64,000 nt of DNA from Blastopirellula sediminis (GTDB lineage Bacteria; Planctomycetota; Planctomycetia; Pirellulales; Pirellulaceae), in the NCBI RefSeq assembly GCF_020966755.1, contig NZ_JAJKFT010000010.1, forward strand, positions 992,001-1,056,000, in the 5' to 3' direction. Position numbers and translations under genes: made by a program. This document shows positions 39,461 to 48,496 of this stretch, one piece after another. Position 1 is the first letter of the stretch. Each line of letters opens with the position of its first letter. Under the pieces are notes generated by a model. The model worked only from the letters and a program-made list of their open reading frames with translations. It was not told the origin of the DNA and made no database searches.

Positions 39461-40162
39461 TTACTTGGTTTTCAGCTGCGGATGGTTAAATTCGACACGA
39501 ACGACCTTCCGTTCTCCTTTATCAGAAGTTCGGATCGCGGTGTGGCTGACCGGCAGATCCCAGTCGCCGACCCGCTTCCAGACGTTTTCGACCGTCGCGC
39601 TGGCGGTCAGATTGCCGTCGGCGTCCCAGTTGCTGATGGTGAAGACCTGCGGCAGGTATTTCCCTTCCGGGTTCCGATAAACGTTGACCACGGTGATGGT
39701 GAACGAACCGGTCTTCGAGCGGCGAATCACCTCGTGAATCACCCCATCTTTCACGCGGGATTGGCTTTCCATCAAGCCGCCGCTTTTCTCGATCAGCTTG
39801 CCGAGGGCGGTGCCGGGATCTTTCGGATCAAAGTAAGCTTCTTCGCCAGCTTCGTTCGCTTCGTCCCGGAAACGGTGCGCGATCAGCGAATCGAGGGCGC
39901 GGCCGATCGTCTTGTCTTCGGCGAGCGAAACGCCGCTGATTTTCATTTCACCGTCCGACGAAACGTCGATCGTCCCGGTTTCGGTCTTGCCGTCGAGTGA
40001 GACGACCAGTTCCGCGGTGAAGCCGGGGATGCCGTTCCAGACGATCCGCTGATCGCGGGCGTCGGCCAGCAATTGCACAGCGGAAATCTCGGTGGAAGTC
40101 GGTTCGGCGGCGGCCAGAGGAGCGGCCAGCAGTACCAGCAGACAGAAGGTTCGGCGAATCAT
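39461..40162 (-). CDS. DUF3386-like exported protein
   Basis: A 233-residue protein with a signal peptide (CLLVLLAAPLAAAEP). The mature part resembles DUF3386: FTAELVVSLDGKTETG, DSLIAHRFRDE, a segment with GKYLPQVFTISNWD, and RVGDWDLPVSHTAIRT near the end. The function of this family is unknown. It is divergent from the kelch/DUF4198 gene, and the 411-base gap between them holds a Fur-like site that could act on both. Confidence 0.65.
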   Translation of the reverse strand: MIRRTFCLLVLLAAPLAAAEPTSTEISAVQLLADARDQRIVWNGIPGFTAELVVSLDGKTETGTIDVSSDGEMKISGVSLAEDKTIGRALDSLIAHRFRDEANEAGEEAYFDPKDPGTALGKLIEKSGGLMESQSRVKDGVIHEVIRRSKTGSFTITVVNVYRNPEGKYLPQVFTISNWDADGNLTASATVENVWKRVGDWDLPVSHTAIRTSDKGERKVVRVEFNHPQLKTK

Positions 40163-40573
40163 CGGCAGGGTCCCTTTCCAAGAAACGGCGCGGTTTTGAA
40201 GAGCGTCGAAGCGTGGCTGGCGACAGATTCGGCTGGCGAGCTGATAAACGCGAAAAACTTGAGACTGATTCTCGATAGGCTATCTTCCCGCGAAGAAAGA
40301 GGCAAGCGGCCGCGGGCCGAAGTTCTTGATTTCGCCCGAAACTCCCCGAAAACCGGGGACTAAGTCGGAGAAAATCCAAATCTGGCCAATTGACGCCAAC
40401 AGGGGAGCTGATAAGCTACATGCGTGAGAATCAATCTCAATAAGCCTTCGCCAGCAAGATTCCCGCCAGCCCGGCATCGATTCTCACAACGGTTCGTATC
40501 CCCCCGCATTCCGCGATCTGGTCCAATAGGATCAGTCGCCTTGCTCCTAACACTTTGGCGAAGGAATCCTTGC
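40163..40573. other. Divergent control region between DUF3386-like and kelch genes
   Basis: No gene is seen; an in-frame open extension from 40424 into the kelch gene lacks a signal peptide. The region carries a Fur-like dyad at 40425-40439 and a TTGACG box at 40390-40395 upstream of it. Confidence 0.5.
40425..40439 (+). promoter_or_regulatory. Fur-box-like operator
   Basis: TGAGAATCAATCTCA matches 11 of 14 positions of the 7-1-7 Fur consensus TGATAATNATTATCA and forms a TGAGA/TCTCA dyad. It lies just downstream of a possible -35 TTGACG (40390-40395) with a weak -10 (TAAGCT, 40412-40417), where a repressor would block transcription. Confidence 0.5.
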
Positions 40574-42190
40574 ATGTTGCGAAAACTGACAAGCGCGCTG
40601 GCCGTTGCGCTGCTCGTATCGGCCATCATCGCGCCGGCCCAGGCCCACTTTTTGTGGCTGGTCGAAAGCGATAACCCGAAAGTCCTGAATCTCTACTTCT
40701 CGGAAGGGCCGTACGCGGACGAGCCAGCGATCCTGAAGCGGGTCGAAGACGCCGTCGCTTACAAAGTGTTCAGCGACAAAGAGCCGGAACAGATCAAGTT
40801 CACACTGGCCGACGAAGAACTGAAGTCGGAAGAATTGAAAGGGCGCGGCGAATCGCTGTACGCTTTGACCCGGTCGCTGGGCGTCATGGAGCGCGGCGGT
40901 GAGAAGTTCCTGCTGCAGTACAATGCGAAGACCGGCCCGACGCTGGGCAAATCGGCCTGGAAGCGGGACGCGTCGAAGCTGGTTACGCTCGACGTCGTAC
41001 CGACGCTGCAAGATGGAGAAGCGGTCTTCACGGTGACCTTCGCCGGCAAGCCGGTGGAAGGAGCCGAAGTGTCGGTCGACGGCGCCAATGGAAAAGAGAA
41101 GGCCGAGACCGACTCGCAAGGGATCGCCAAGTTCGCCGCCAACAAGGCAGGCCTCTACGCGGTTCGTGCGAAGTATGTCGAACCGAAGTCGGGCCAGGTC
41201 GGCGACGACAAGTACGATTCGATTCGTCACTACACCACGTTGACGTTGCCTGTGATTCCGAAACTGAACGAAACGCTCAGCGCTTATCCCGATCTGCCGG
41301 AAGCGGTCACCAGCTTTGGCGCCGCGGTCATCGGCGATGCTCTGTACGCCTACGGCGGTCACACCGGCGACGCGCATCACTACTACTACGAAGCGCAGAA
41401 CGGCTCGCTGCAAAAGCTGTCTTTGAAGAAAGACGCCAAGTGGGAAACGGTCGCCGAAGGGCCGAAACTGCAAGGCTTGGCGATGGTCGCTCACGGCGAC
41501 AAGCTCTACCGCATCGGCGGCTTCACCGCGATGAACAAAGAAGAAGAGGAAGGTCGCAACCTGGTCTCGCAGGCCGACGTCGCGGCGTTCGATCTGAAGA
41601 CCGGCAAGTGGTCCGATCTGCCGAAGTTGCCGGAGCCGCGCTCGTCGTTTGACGCGGTCGTCCTCGGCGACAAGATCTACGTGATCGGCGGCTGGGCCCT
41701 GAACGGCGAAGACAAGGATTCGACCTGGCACAAAACCGCTTACTCGCTCGACCTGAGCCAACCCAGCGCCGAATGGACCGCGATTGCCGAACCGCCGTTC
41801 CAGCGTCGTGCGAATTCGGTCGGCGTGGCCAACGGCAAGATCTACTCGATCGGCGGGATGCAAGAAGAAGGCGGGCCGACTACCCGCGTCGCCGTTTACG
41901 ATCCGGAAGCGAAAACCTGGAGCGAAGGGCCGGAACTGCCCGGCGGCAACATGGACGGCTTCGGCACGTCGACGTTCGCCCAAGGCGGCAAACTGTACGT
42001 CAGCACGATGAGCGGCCGTTTGGTTCGCCTGGCCGATGACGGCAAGTCGTGGGAGACGGTCGGCGGGCTGACCAACGAACGGTTCTTCCACCGCATGTTG
42101 CCGGTCGGCAAAGACCAACTGATTCTGCTCGGCGGCGCCAGTATGACCGTTGGCAAGTTCAGCGAAGTCGACGTGGTCAATCTGAAGTAA
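40574..42190 (+). CDS. Exported DUF4198 plus kelch-propeller protein
   Basis: A 538-residue protein. The signal peptide ends at about APAQA|HFLW. The first 200 mature residues look like DUF4198/NikM-type (HFLWLVESDN, later FTVTFAGKPVEGAEVSVDG). The rest is a kelch propeller with repeats such as LYRIGGF, IYVIGGWAL, IYSIGGMQE and LILLGGAS. AAGGAA precedes the ATG at 40574. DUF4198 domains are tied to metal uptake in other bacteria, and with the Fur-like site upstream an iron or other metal role is likely but unproven. A strong terminator follows. Confidence 0.8.
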   Translation: MLRKLTSALAVALLVSAIIAPAQAHFLWLVESDNPKVLNLYFSEGPYADEPAILKRVEDAVAYKVFSDKEPEQIKFTLADEELKSEELKGRGESLYALTRSLGVMERGGEKFLLQYNAKTGPTLGKSAWKRDASKLVTLDVVPTLQDGEAVFTVTFAGKPVEGAEVSVDGANGKEKAETDSQGIAKFAANKAGLYAVRAKYVEPKSGQVGDDKYDSIRHYTTLTLPVIPKLNETLSAYPDLPEAVTSFGAAVIGDALYAYGGHTGDAHHYYYEAQNGSLQKLSLKKDAKWETVAEGPKLQGLAMVAHGDKLYRIGGFTAMNKEEEEGRNLVSQADVAAFDLKTGKWSDLPKLPEPRSSFDAVVLGDKIYVIGGWALNGEDKDSTWHKTAYSLDLSQPSAEWTAIAEPPFQRRANSVGVANGKIYSIGGMQEEGGPTTRVAVYDPEAKTWSEGPELPGGNMDGFGTSTFAQGGKLYVSTMSGRLVRLADDGKSWETVGGLTNERFFHRMLPVGKDQLILLGGASMTVGKFSEVDVVNLK

Positions 42191-42221
42191 TTGCTACGCA
42201 GCAATTCTTCGAGAAACGAAA

Positions 42222-42251
42222 AACGCGAGCCGGATTCGGCTCGCGTTTTTT
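42222..42251 (+). terminator. Rho-independent terminator after the kelch gene
   Basis: A 10-bp stem, AACGCGAGCC (42222-42231) with GGCTCGCGTT (42238-42247), is followed by a run of T. It begins 31 bases after the stop. Confidence 0.9.
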
Positions 42252-42267
42252 CGTGCGTTAGTGTTCC

Positions 42268-42377
42268 TGGCGCCATGCTCTTATCGCGTCTTCGCGAGAA
42301 GAGCATGTCTTCAATGCGGCATCCAACAGCAGGCTCGCATGCTCATCCGGCGAAGACGCCGCAAGAGCATGGCACCA
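42268..42377. repeat. Family B palindromic repeat, copy 3 (inverted)
   Basis: A 110-base unit in the opposite orientation to copies 1 and 2: the reverse complement matches copy 1 in both arms but has a different centre. Arms carry TCGCG-TCTT-CGCGA and GGCG-AAGA-CGCC. It ends five bases from the uvrA stop and lies directly after the kelch terminator. Confidence 0.85.
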
Positions 42378-42382
42378 GTTGA

Positions 42383-45250
42383 TTATTCGCTTTCCGCGAC
42401 AGCGACGCGGCCGTTTAAGAGCGGCTTCAGGAACTGGCCGGTATAGCTTTCCGCTACCGCCGCCACTTCTTCGGGCGAGCCCGCGGCGATGATCTGGCCG
42501 CCGCCGGAACCTCCTTCGGGGCCGAGGTCGATAATCCAGTCGGCGCACTTGATGATGTCGAGGTTGTGCTCGATCACCAGGACCGTGTTACCCTTGTCGA
42601 CCAAACGGTTCAACACGTCGAGCAAGCGGCGGATGTCTTCAAAGTGGAGACCGGTCGTCGGTTCGTCGAGCAGGTACAAGGTCGAGCCGGTATCGACGCG
42701 GGCCAGTTCGGTCGCCAGCTTGATGCGCTGCGCTTCGCCGCCTGACAACGTGGTCGACGGTTGGCCGAGCGACAAGTAACCGAGGCCGACGTCATCCAGG
42801 CTGGCCAACGTCCGGTGGATCATCGGGATGTTCTCGAAGAAGCTGACCGCGTCGCGGATCGGCATGTCGAGAACTTCGGCGATCGACTTGTCTTTGTAGC
42901 GAACCCGCAACGTCTGGCGATTGAAACGAGCGCCGCGGCAGGTCGCGCAGGTAACGAACAGGTCGGGCAGGAAGTTCATCTCGATCTTCTGCAGCCCTTG
43001 TCCCTGACACGCTTCGCAGCGGCCTCCCTGGACGTTGAAGCTGAAGCGGCTCGCTTTGTAGCCGTATTGCTTCGCTTGTCGTGTGCCGGCGTAGACCTTG
43101 CGAATTTCGTCGAAGACGCCGGTGTAGGTCGCCGGGTTGCTGCGCGGGGTGCGGCCGATCGGCGATTGGTCGATCGGAATCACCTTGTCGACATTCGCGG
43201 CGCCTCGAAGACTCTTGTGCGGGCCTGGCTTAGCGGTCGGCGTATTCAATCGCTTGAGAAGCGCCGGCGCGAAGGTCTCGTTGATCAGCGAGCTTTTCCC
43301 CGATCCGCTCACGCCGGTGACGCAAACCAATGCGCCTAGCGGAACGAGAACCGAGACGTCTTTCAAGTTGTTGGTCGTCACTCCTTCGATCGTGATCGAA
43401 CGAGTCTTGGCGATGCGGCGACGCTTCTCCGGCAATTCAATTTTGCTTTTGCCGGAGAGATATCGCCCGGTGATCGAATCGGAGTTCGTTTCCACTTCCA
43501 GCGGCGTACCATCGGCCATCACGCGACCGCCATCGCCGCCGGCGCCAGGTCCGATGTCGATCAAACGATCGGCCATCCGCATCATCGCTTCGTCATGCTC
43601 GACCACCAGGACCGAGTTCCCCTGATCGCGGAGATCGGTCAGCGAGCTGATCAGCCGCTCGTTGTCGCGAGGATGCAGCCCGATCGACGGTTCGTCGAGG
43701 ATGTAGCAAACTCCGACCAAGCCGGAACCGATGCCGGTCGCCAGACGGACGCGCTGCAGTTCGCCGCCGCTCAATGTGTCGGCGGCGCGATTCAGCGTTA
43801 GATACTCGGCGCCGACCTTCTCAAGAAACTCGAGCCGCTTGATGATCTCCCGGACGATTGGTTCGGCAACCGGCTCTTCATGTTCGACGAAGGTGAGTTG
43901 CTGGAAGAACTCGCGGGCTTCGGCGACGTTCATCGCCGTGATCTCGTGAATCGCTTTGCCGCCGATCTGGACGGCCGTCGCTTCCATCCGCAAACGCGAG
44001 CCTTTGCAGGCGCTGCAGATCACTTCGGCGCGGAAGGCGGCCAGCTGATCGAGTCGCGCTTTGCGCGTGGTAGTGACATACTCTTTTTCGAGCATGACCA
44101 GGATGCCGAGGAACTTCTTCTCGTCGCCGTGGAAGAGCTGATGGAGCGTCTTTTCGGGAATCTCGGCCAGCGGAGTCGTCGGTTCGACTTTGTGCTTCTT
44201 CAGAAACTCGACGGCGGCCGCTTGATGTTTCTTCTGCGTCGCAGCGGTCAGCGCCTTCCAAGCGACGATCGCGTCCCCTTCGACCGAGAGCGACATGTCG
44301 GGAGCGACCAGCTCGGCGTCGAACTCTTCTTTGGCGCCCAAGCCTTCGCAGACCGGGCAAGCGCCGTACGGGCTGTTAAAGCTGAACGTGCGCGGTTCGA
44401 TGTCGATAAAGCTCAAGCCGCAGCTGGGGCAGGCCAGCTCGGTGTTGTAGACCTCATCGCGCCACGTTCCCTTCGGGTGCTTGGCGTCGATCGCATCGGC
44501 GTCGAGATAGCAGGCCAACATCCGGCCTTCGCCCAGCTTCAGCGCCAGCGCGACCGATTCTCCCATGCGAGCCCGCAACCCTTCGCGGACGATGATGCGG
44601 TCGACGACGGCGTCGATGCTGTGCGCTTTCTTCGGATTGAGTTCCGGGATCTGATCGAGTTCGAAGACGTCGTCATCGACGCGAGCGCGCAATAATCCGC
44701 TCTTCCGAATCTTGTCGATCTCTTCTCGATGGGCGCCTTTGCGTCCGCGAACCATCGGCGCCAGAACCATCAACTTCGTCTGATCGGGCAGGGCGAGCAG
44801 GCGGTCTTGGATCTGTTCGGGCGTTTGCTGCGAGATCGGAACGTTGCACTTCCAGCAGTGGGGCTGCCCGAGTCGCGCCATCAACAGACGCAGGTAGTCG
44901 TAGACTTCGGTCACCGTAGCGACGGTGCTGCGCGGGTTCTGACTGCCGGCACGTTGATCGATACAGATGGTCGGCTGCAAGCCTTCGATCAGGTCGACGT
45001 CGGGACGTTCCATCTGATCGAGGAACTGCCGCGCGTAAACCGAGAGGCTTTCGATGTATTGCCGTTGCCCTTCGGCGAACAACGTATCGAGCGCAAGCGA
45101 ACTCTTCCCACTACCGCTCGGTCCGGTGAAGACGACCAGCTGATTTCGAGGGATATCGAGATCGACGTTTTTCAGATTGTGAACGCGGGCCCCACGAATT
45201 CGGATGAAGTCGCTGGGGGATTCCGGAAGCGTTTTTTCCTCGCGATGCAC
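42383..45250 (-). CDS. uvrA: Excinuclease ABC subunit A
   Basis: A 955-residue damage-recognition subunit of nucleotide excision repair. Two ABC modules: the first Walker A is TGPSGSGKSSLALDT near residue 42 and the second is TGVSGSGKSSLINE. Signatures are LSGGELQRVRLA and LSGGEAQRIKLATEL. Zinc-binding CxxC pairs are present (CWKCN, CPSCG/CPVCEG, CEACQG, CATCRG). The start is a GTG at 45250; no strong ribosome site is visible. The length is normal for the family. Confidence 0.97.
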   Translation of the reverse strand: MHREEKTLPESPSDFIRIRGARVHNLKNVDLDIPRNQLVVFTGPSGSGKSSLALDTLFAEGQRQYIESLSVYARQFLDQMERPDVDLIEGLQPTICIDQRAGSQNPRSTVATVTEVYDYLRLLMARLGQPHCWKCNVPISQQTPEQIQDRLLALPDQTKLMVLAPMVRGRKGAHREEIDKIRKSGLLRARVDDDVFELDQIPELNPKKAHSIDAVVDRIIVREGLRARMGESVALALKLGEGRMLACYLDADAIDAKHPKGTWRDEVYNTELACPSCGLSFIDIEPRTFSFNSPYGACPVCEGLGAKEEFDAELVAPDMSLSVEGDAIVAWKALTAATQKKHQAAAVEFLKKHKVEPTTPLAEIPEKTLHQLFHGDEKKFLGILVMLEKEYVTTTRKARLDQLAAFRAEVICSACKGSRLRMEATAVQIGGKAIHEITAMNVAEAREFFQQLTFVEHEEPVAEPIVREIIKRLEFLEKVGAEYLTLNRAADTLSGGELQRVRLATGIGSGLVGVCYILDEPSIGLHPRDNERLISSLTDLRDQGNSVLVVEHDEAMMRMADRLIDIGPGAGGDGGRVMADGTPLEVETNSDSITGRYLSGKSKIELPEKRRRIAKTRSITIEGVTTNNLKDVSVLVPLGALVCVTGVSGSGKSSLINETFAPALLKRLNTPTAKPGPHKSLRGAANVDKVIPIDQSPIGRTPRSNPATYTGVFDEIRKVYAGTRQAKQYGYKASRFSFNVQGGRCEACQGQGLQKIEMNFLPDLFVTCATCRGARFNRQTLRVRYKDKSIAEVLDMPIRDAVSFFENIPMIHRTLASLDDVGLGYLSLGQPSTTLSGGEAQRIKLATELARVDTGSTLYLLDEPTTGLHFEDIRRLLDVLNRLVDKGNTVLVIEHNLDIIKCADWIIDLGPEGGSGGGQIIAAGSPEEVAAVAESYTGQFLKPLLNGRVAVAESE

Positions 45251-45584
45251 TACGTCAGCTTTCGAGAAGAGAGTCGAAAACCGCCCTGACGGCGATTAAA
45301 GTGCGGTTACGAATCTTTTCAGCCTAACACGCCCGCGACGTTCCCACAATCGCCGGATGTCTCAAAACCGACCCACAGAGGGGTCTGGCTGACTGCTCTA
45401 CGGGAAGTCCGGGTCCATTTTGGCCATTCTTTGCAGAATTCGGTTTCGATTTCGGCCCCTCGCGCAATTTAGCTGGTGTAGCGACTTCAATTTTGGTTGT
45501 GGAGCCGCTGCGCATGGGGGAGAATTAAAGCTTCCCGCCCGGCCTCTCACCTTTCCCGCCTGCTCCTTGTTCTGGTGCTTTCGA
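45251..45584. other. Intergenic region between divergent uvrA and PSCyt1 genes
   Basis: No gene is seen. The open frame upstream of the PSCyt1 start runs back to 45420 but encodes no recognisable sequence. No LexA-type box or consensus promoter was recognised by eye. Confidence 0.4.
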
Positions 45585-48446
45585 ATGCCGCGAATGGATT
45601 GCTTCCGTTGGGTCATGACGCTGCCGACGCTCCTGTTTTTGGCAGGGGTCGTGGCGTCCGAAGAACCGGTCGATTTCAACCGCGATATTCGCCCGCTCCT
45701 CTCGGGCAATTGCTTCCACTGCCACGGCCCCGACCCGGAAACGCGTGAAGGAGGACTGCGGCTCGATGAGCGCGAGGGGGCCATCGCCGAACTCGATAGC
45801 GGCACAATCGCCGTCGTCCCTGGCAAACCGGATGAGAGCGAATTGCTGGCCCGATTGGTTGGCGACGATTCGATTCGGATGCCGCCGCCGGAAGCGGGCC
45901 GCCAGTTGACCCCCGCCGAAGTCGATCTGTTCCGCCGCTGGATCGCCGAAGGCGCCCAATTTCGCCGTCACTGGTCGTTCGAGCCGCCGGTCAACAGCGA
46001 ACTGCCAATTCCCCCCAGCGTCGAGTGGGCGAAAAATCCGATCGACCACTTCATCCTAAATGAACTGCACAAGAAGAACCTGACGCCGGCGGCCGAGGCC
46101 GATCGAGCGACGCTGTTGCGGCGCGTTTCGCTCGCGCTGACTGGCCTGCCGCCGACGATCGCCGATGTCGACGCGTTCGTCAACGACGCCGATCCTAACG
46201 CCTACGAGAAAGCGGTCGATCGCTTGTTGGCTGATCCGGCCTATGGCGAACGTTGGGCTCGTCCCTGGCTTGATATCGCTCGCTACGCCGACTCGGCAGG
46301 CTACGCGCAAGATCCGGAACGGAACATCTGGAAATACCGCGATTGGCTGATTCAGGCGCTCAACGCGAACCAACCGTTTGATCAGTTCACGATCGACCAG
46401 TTGGCCGGCGACATGCTGCCGCAGCCGACCGAAGATCAACTGATCGCCACGGCGTTTCATCGCAACACGATGACCAACAGCGAAGGGGGAACCAACGACG
46501 AAGAGTTCCGCAGCGCCGCGATCGTCGATCGGGTCAACACCACGATTCAGGCCTGGATGGGACTGACGATGGAGTGCGCCCAATGCCACACGCACAAGTA
46601 CGATCCGATCACGCAAGAAGAGTACTTCCAATTCTTCGCGATCTTCAATCAGTCGGCCGACGCCGATCGCGGCGATGAATCGCCGAATCATCCGACTTGG
46701 ACGGACGAACTGACCGCTCGCAAGTCAGCGCTGACCAAGAGCCTGGAAAACGCCAAAAAAGAGCTGGAAGAGCTGAAAAAGTCGTCTCCTTCGCCAACTC
46801 CGCCGCCGACCGGTCCGCTCGCCGCGCGGTTTATTCGGGTCGAGAATCTCGGCGAAGGGAAGATTCTCTCGCTGGCCGAAGTGCAAGCGATCGCCGGCGG
46901 CGAGAACATCGCGCCGCGCGGTACGGCGTCGCAAGTGAGCGTCGCCTATGACGGACCTGCGAAGCTCGCCATCGATGGCATCACCGACGGGCACTATTTC
47001 AACGCGAAGAGCACGACCCACACCGAGACGCAAAACAATCCGTGGTGGGAACTCGATCTGAAAGAGCCGACTTCGCTGGAGAAGGTAGTCCTGTGGAATC
47101 GAACCGACGGCAACTTGTTTTCGCGGCTTGCGCCGTATCGCGTGGTGCTGCTCGATGCGGAGCATAAACCGATCTGGGCGCACGAAAGCGACGCGCCGTT
47201 CGCAACGTTCGTGGAATTCGACATTCCGAAGAACGGGGAAGAGCTGGACGACGCCGCGAAGGGCGCCATCGCCAAGTTCTCTGCCGGCGAACGTCCTGAA
47301 CTCGAAGCCAAACAAAAGGCGATTGAAAAGCTGACGAAACAGCTTGCCGGCGTGAAGCCGATTGAAACGCCGATCATGCAAGAGTTGCCGGCCGACAAAC
47401 ATCGCGAGACGTTCATTCAGATCCGCGGCAACTACCAATCGCACGGCGCGAAGGTGGAGCCCGGCGTCTTGACCAAGTTCCACCCGCTGCCGGAAGGCGC
47501 CAAAGCGGATCGCTTGGGCGCGGCGCAGTGGCTCGTCGCCCGCGACAATCCGCTTACCGCCCGCGTTGAAGTCAATCGCCTCTGGGAGCAACTCTTCGGC
47601 ATCGGGCTGGTCGAAACGAGCGAAGACTTCGGCTCGCAAGGGGAACTGCCGGTCAATCAGGCGCTGCTCGACTACCTGGCGGTCGACCTGATGGAACATG
47701 GCTGGGACGTCAAGCGAACGCTGAAGCTGATGGTCGAATCGGCCGCCTATCGTCAGGCGGCGACCGCCACGCCGGAGAAGCTGGCAATCGATCCGACGAA
47801 TCGCCTGGTAAGCCGCGGTCCGCGGTTCCGTTTGTCGGCCGAAATGGTGCGTGATTCGTCGCTGGCCGCCAGCGGGCTGCTGAGCCGCAAGATGTACGGG
47901 CCGTCGGTTCGTCCGATGCAGCCGAAGATGGGAATGAACTCCGCGTTCGGCGGTTCGACCGACTGGGACCCGAGCCCCGGCGAAGATCGCTATCGCCGCG
48001 GCCTTTACACCAAATGGCGACGTACGACTCCGTACCCGTCGATGATGGCCTTTGACGCGCCGAGCCGCGAAGTCTGCACGATTCGCCGCATTGCGACCAA
48101 CACTCCGCTGCAAGCGCTGGTGACGCTCAACGATCCGGTTTACGTCGAAGCGGCGCAGGCGCTGGCTCGCCGTGTCGTCGCCGAAGGGGGAGACGCGAAT
48201 GAAGCCCGCATCGTTTACGCATTCCGGCTTTGCCTGAGCCGACAGCCGACCGATGCGGAAAAGACGCGGCTGCTGCAACTGCTGGAGCAGGCGCTCGCCG
48301 AGTATCGACAGCAGCCTGAAATGGCGAAGACGATCGCAACCGATCCGCTTGGGCCGCTTCCCGAAGGCGCCGATGCGGCCGAACTTGCAGCCTGGACGTT
48401 GGTCGGCAACGTGTTGATGAACCTGGACGAGTTTTTGTCGCGCTAG
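45585..48446 (+). CDS. PSCyt1/DUF1549/DUF1553 planctomycete protein with discoidin-like insert
   Basis: A 953-residue protein. After a signal peptide there is a c-type haem motif, CFHCH (PSCyt1), then RMPPPEAG. The DUF1549 part contains ERWARPWLDIARYADSAG, a segment around NTMTNSEGGTNDEEFR, and CAQCHTHKYDP. A coiled linker leads to an insert (FIRVENLGEGKILSLAEV to VEFDIP) that resembles a discoidin/F5-8 type C domain. The C-terminal DUF1553 has LWEQLFGIGLVETSEDFGSQG and the NTPLQALVTLND motif. The function is unknown; proximity to DUF1501 is typical. Confidence 0.9.
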   Translation: MPRMDCFRWVMTLPTLLFLAGVVASEEPVDFNRDIRPLLSGNCFHCHGPDPETREGGLRLDEREGAIAELDSGTIAVVPGKPDESELLARLVGDDSIRMPPPEAGRQLTPAEVDLFRRWIAEGAQFRRHWSFEPPVNSELPIPPSVEWAKNPIDHFILNELHKKNLTPAAEADRATLLRRVSLALTGLPPTIADVDAFVNDADPNAYEKAVDRLLADPAYGERWARPWLDIARYADSAGYAQDPERNIWKYRDWLIQALNANQPFDQFTIDQLAGDMLPQPTEDQLIATAFHRNTMTNSEGGTNDEEFRSAAIVDRVNTTIQAWMGLTMECAQCHTHKYDPITQEEYFQFFAIFNQSADADRGDESPNHPTWTDELTARKSALTKSLENAKKELEELKKSSPSPTPPPTGPLAARFIRVENLGEGKILSLAEVQAIAGGENIAPRGTASQVSVAYDGPAKLAIDGITDGHYFNAKSTTHTETQNNPWWELDLKEPTSLEKVVLWNRTDGNLFSRLAPYRVVLLDAEHKPIWAHESDAPFATFVEFDIPKNGEELDDAAKGAIAKFSAGERPELEAKQKAIEKLTKQLAGVKPIETPIMQELPADKHRETFIQIRGNYQSHGAKVEPGVLTKFHPLPEGAKADRLGAAQWLVARDNPLTARVEVNRLWEQLFGIGLVETSEDFGSQGELPVNQALLDYLAVDLMEHGWDVKRTLKLMVESAAYRQAATATPEKLAIDPTNRLVSRGPRFRLSAEMVRDSSLAASGLLSRKMYGPSVRPMQPKMGMNSAFGGSTDWDPSPGEDRYRRGLYTKWRRTTPYPSMMAFDAPSREVCTIRRIATNTPLQALVTLNDPVYVEAAQALARRVVAEGGDANEARIVYAFRLCLSRQPTDAEKTRLLQLLEQALAEYRQQPEMAKTIATDPLGPLPEGADAAELAAWTLVGNVLMNLDEFLSR

Positions 48447-48496
48447 TCGACTGATCTACCGAACGCATTCCTGAAAAAACTTTGGCGAATCCTGTT

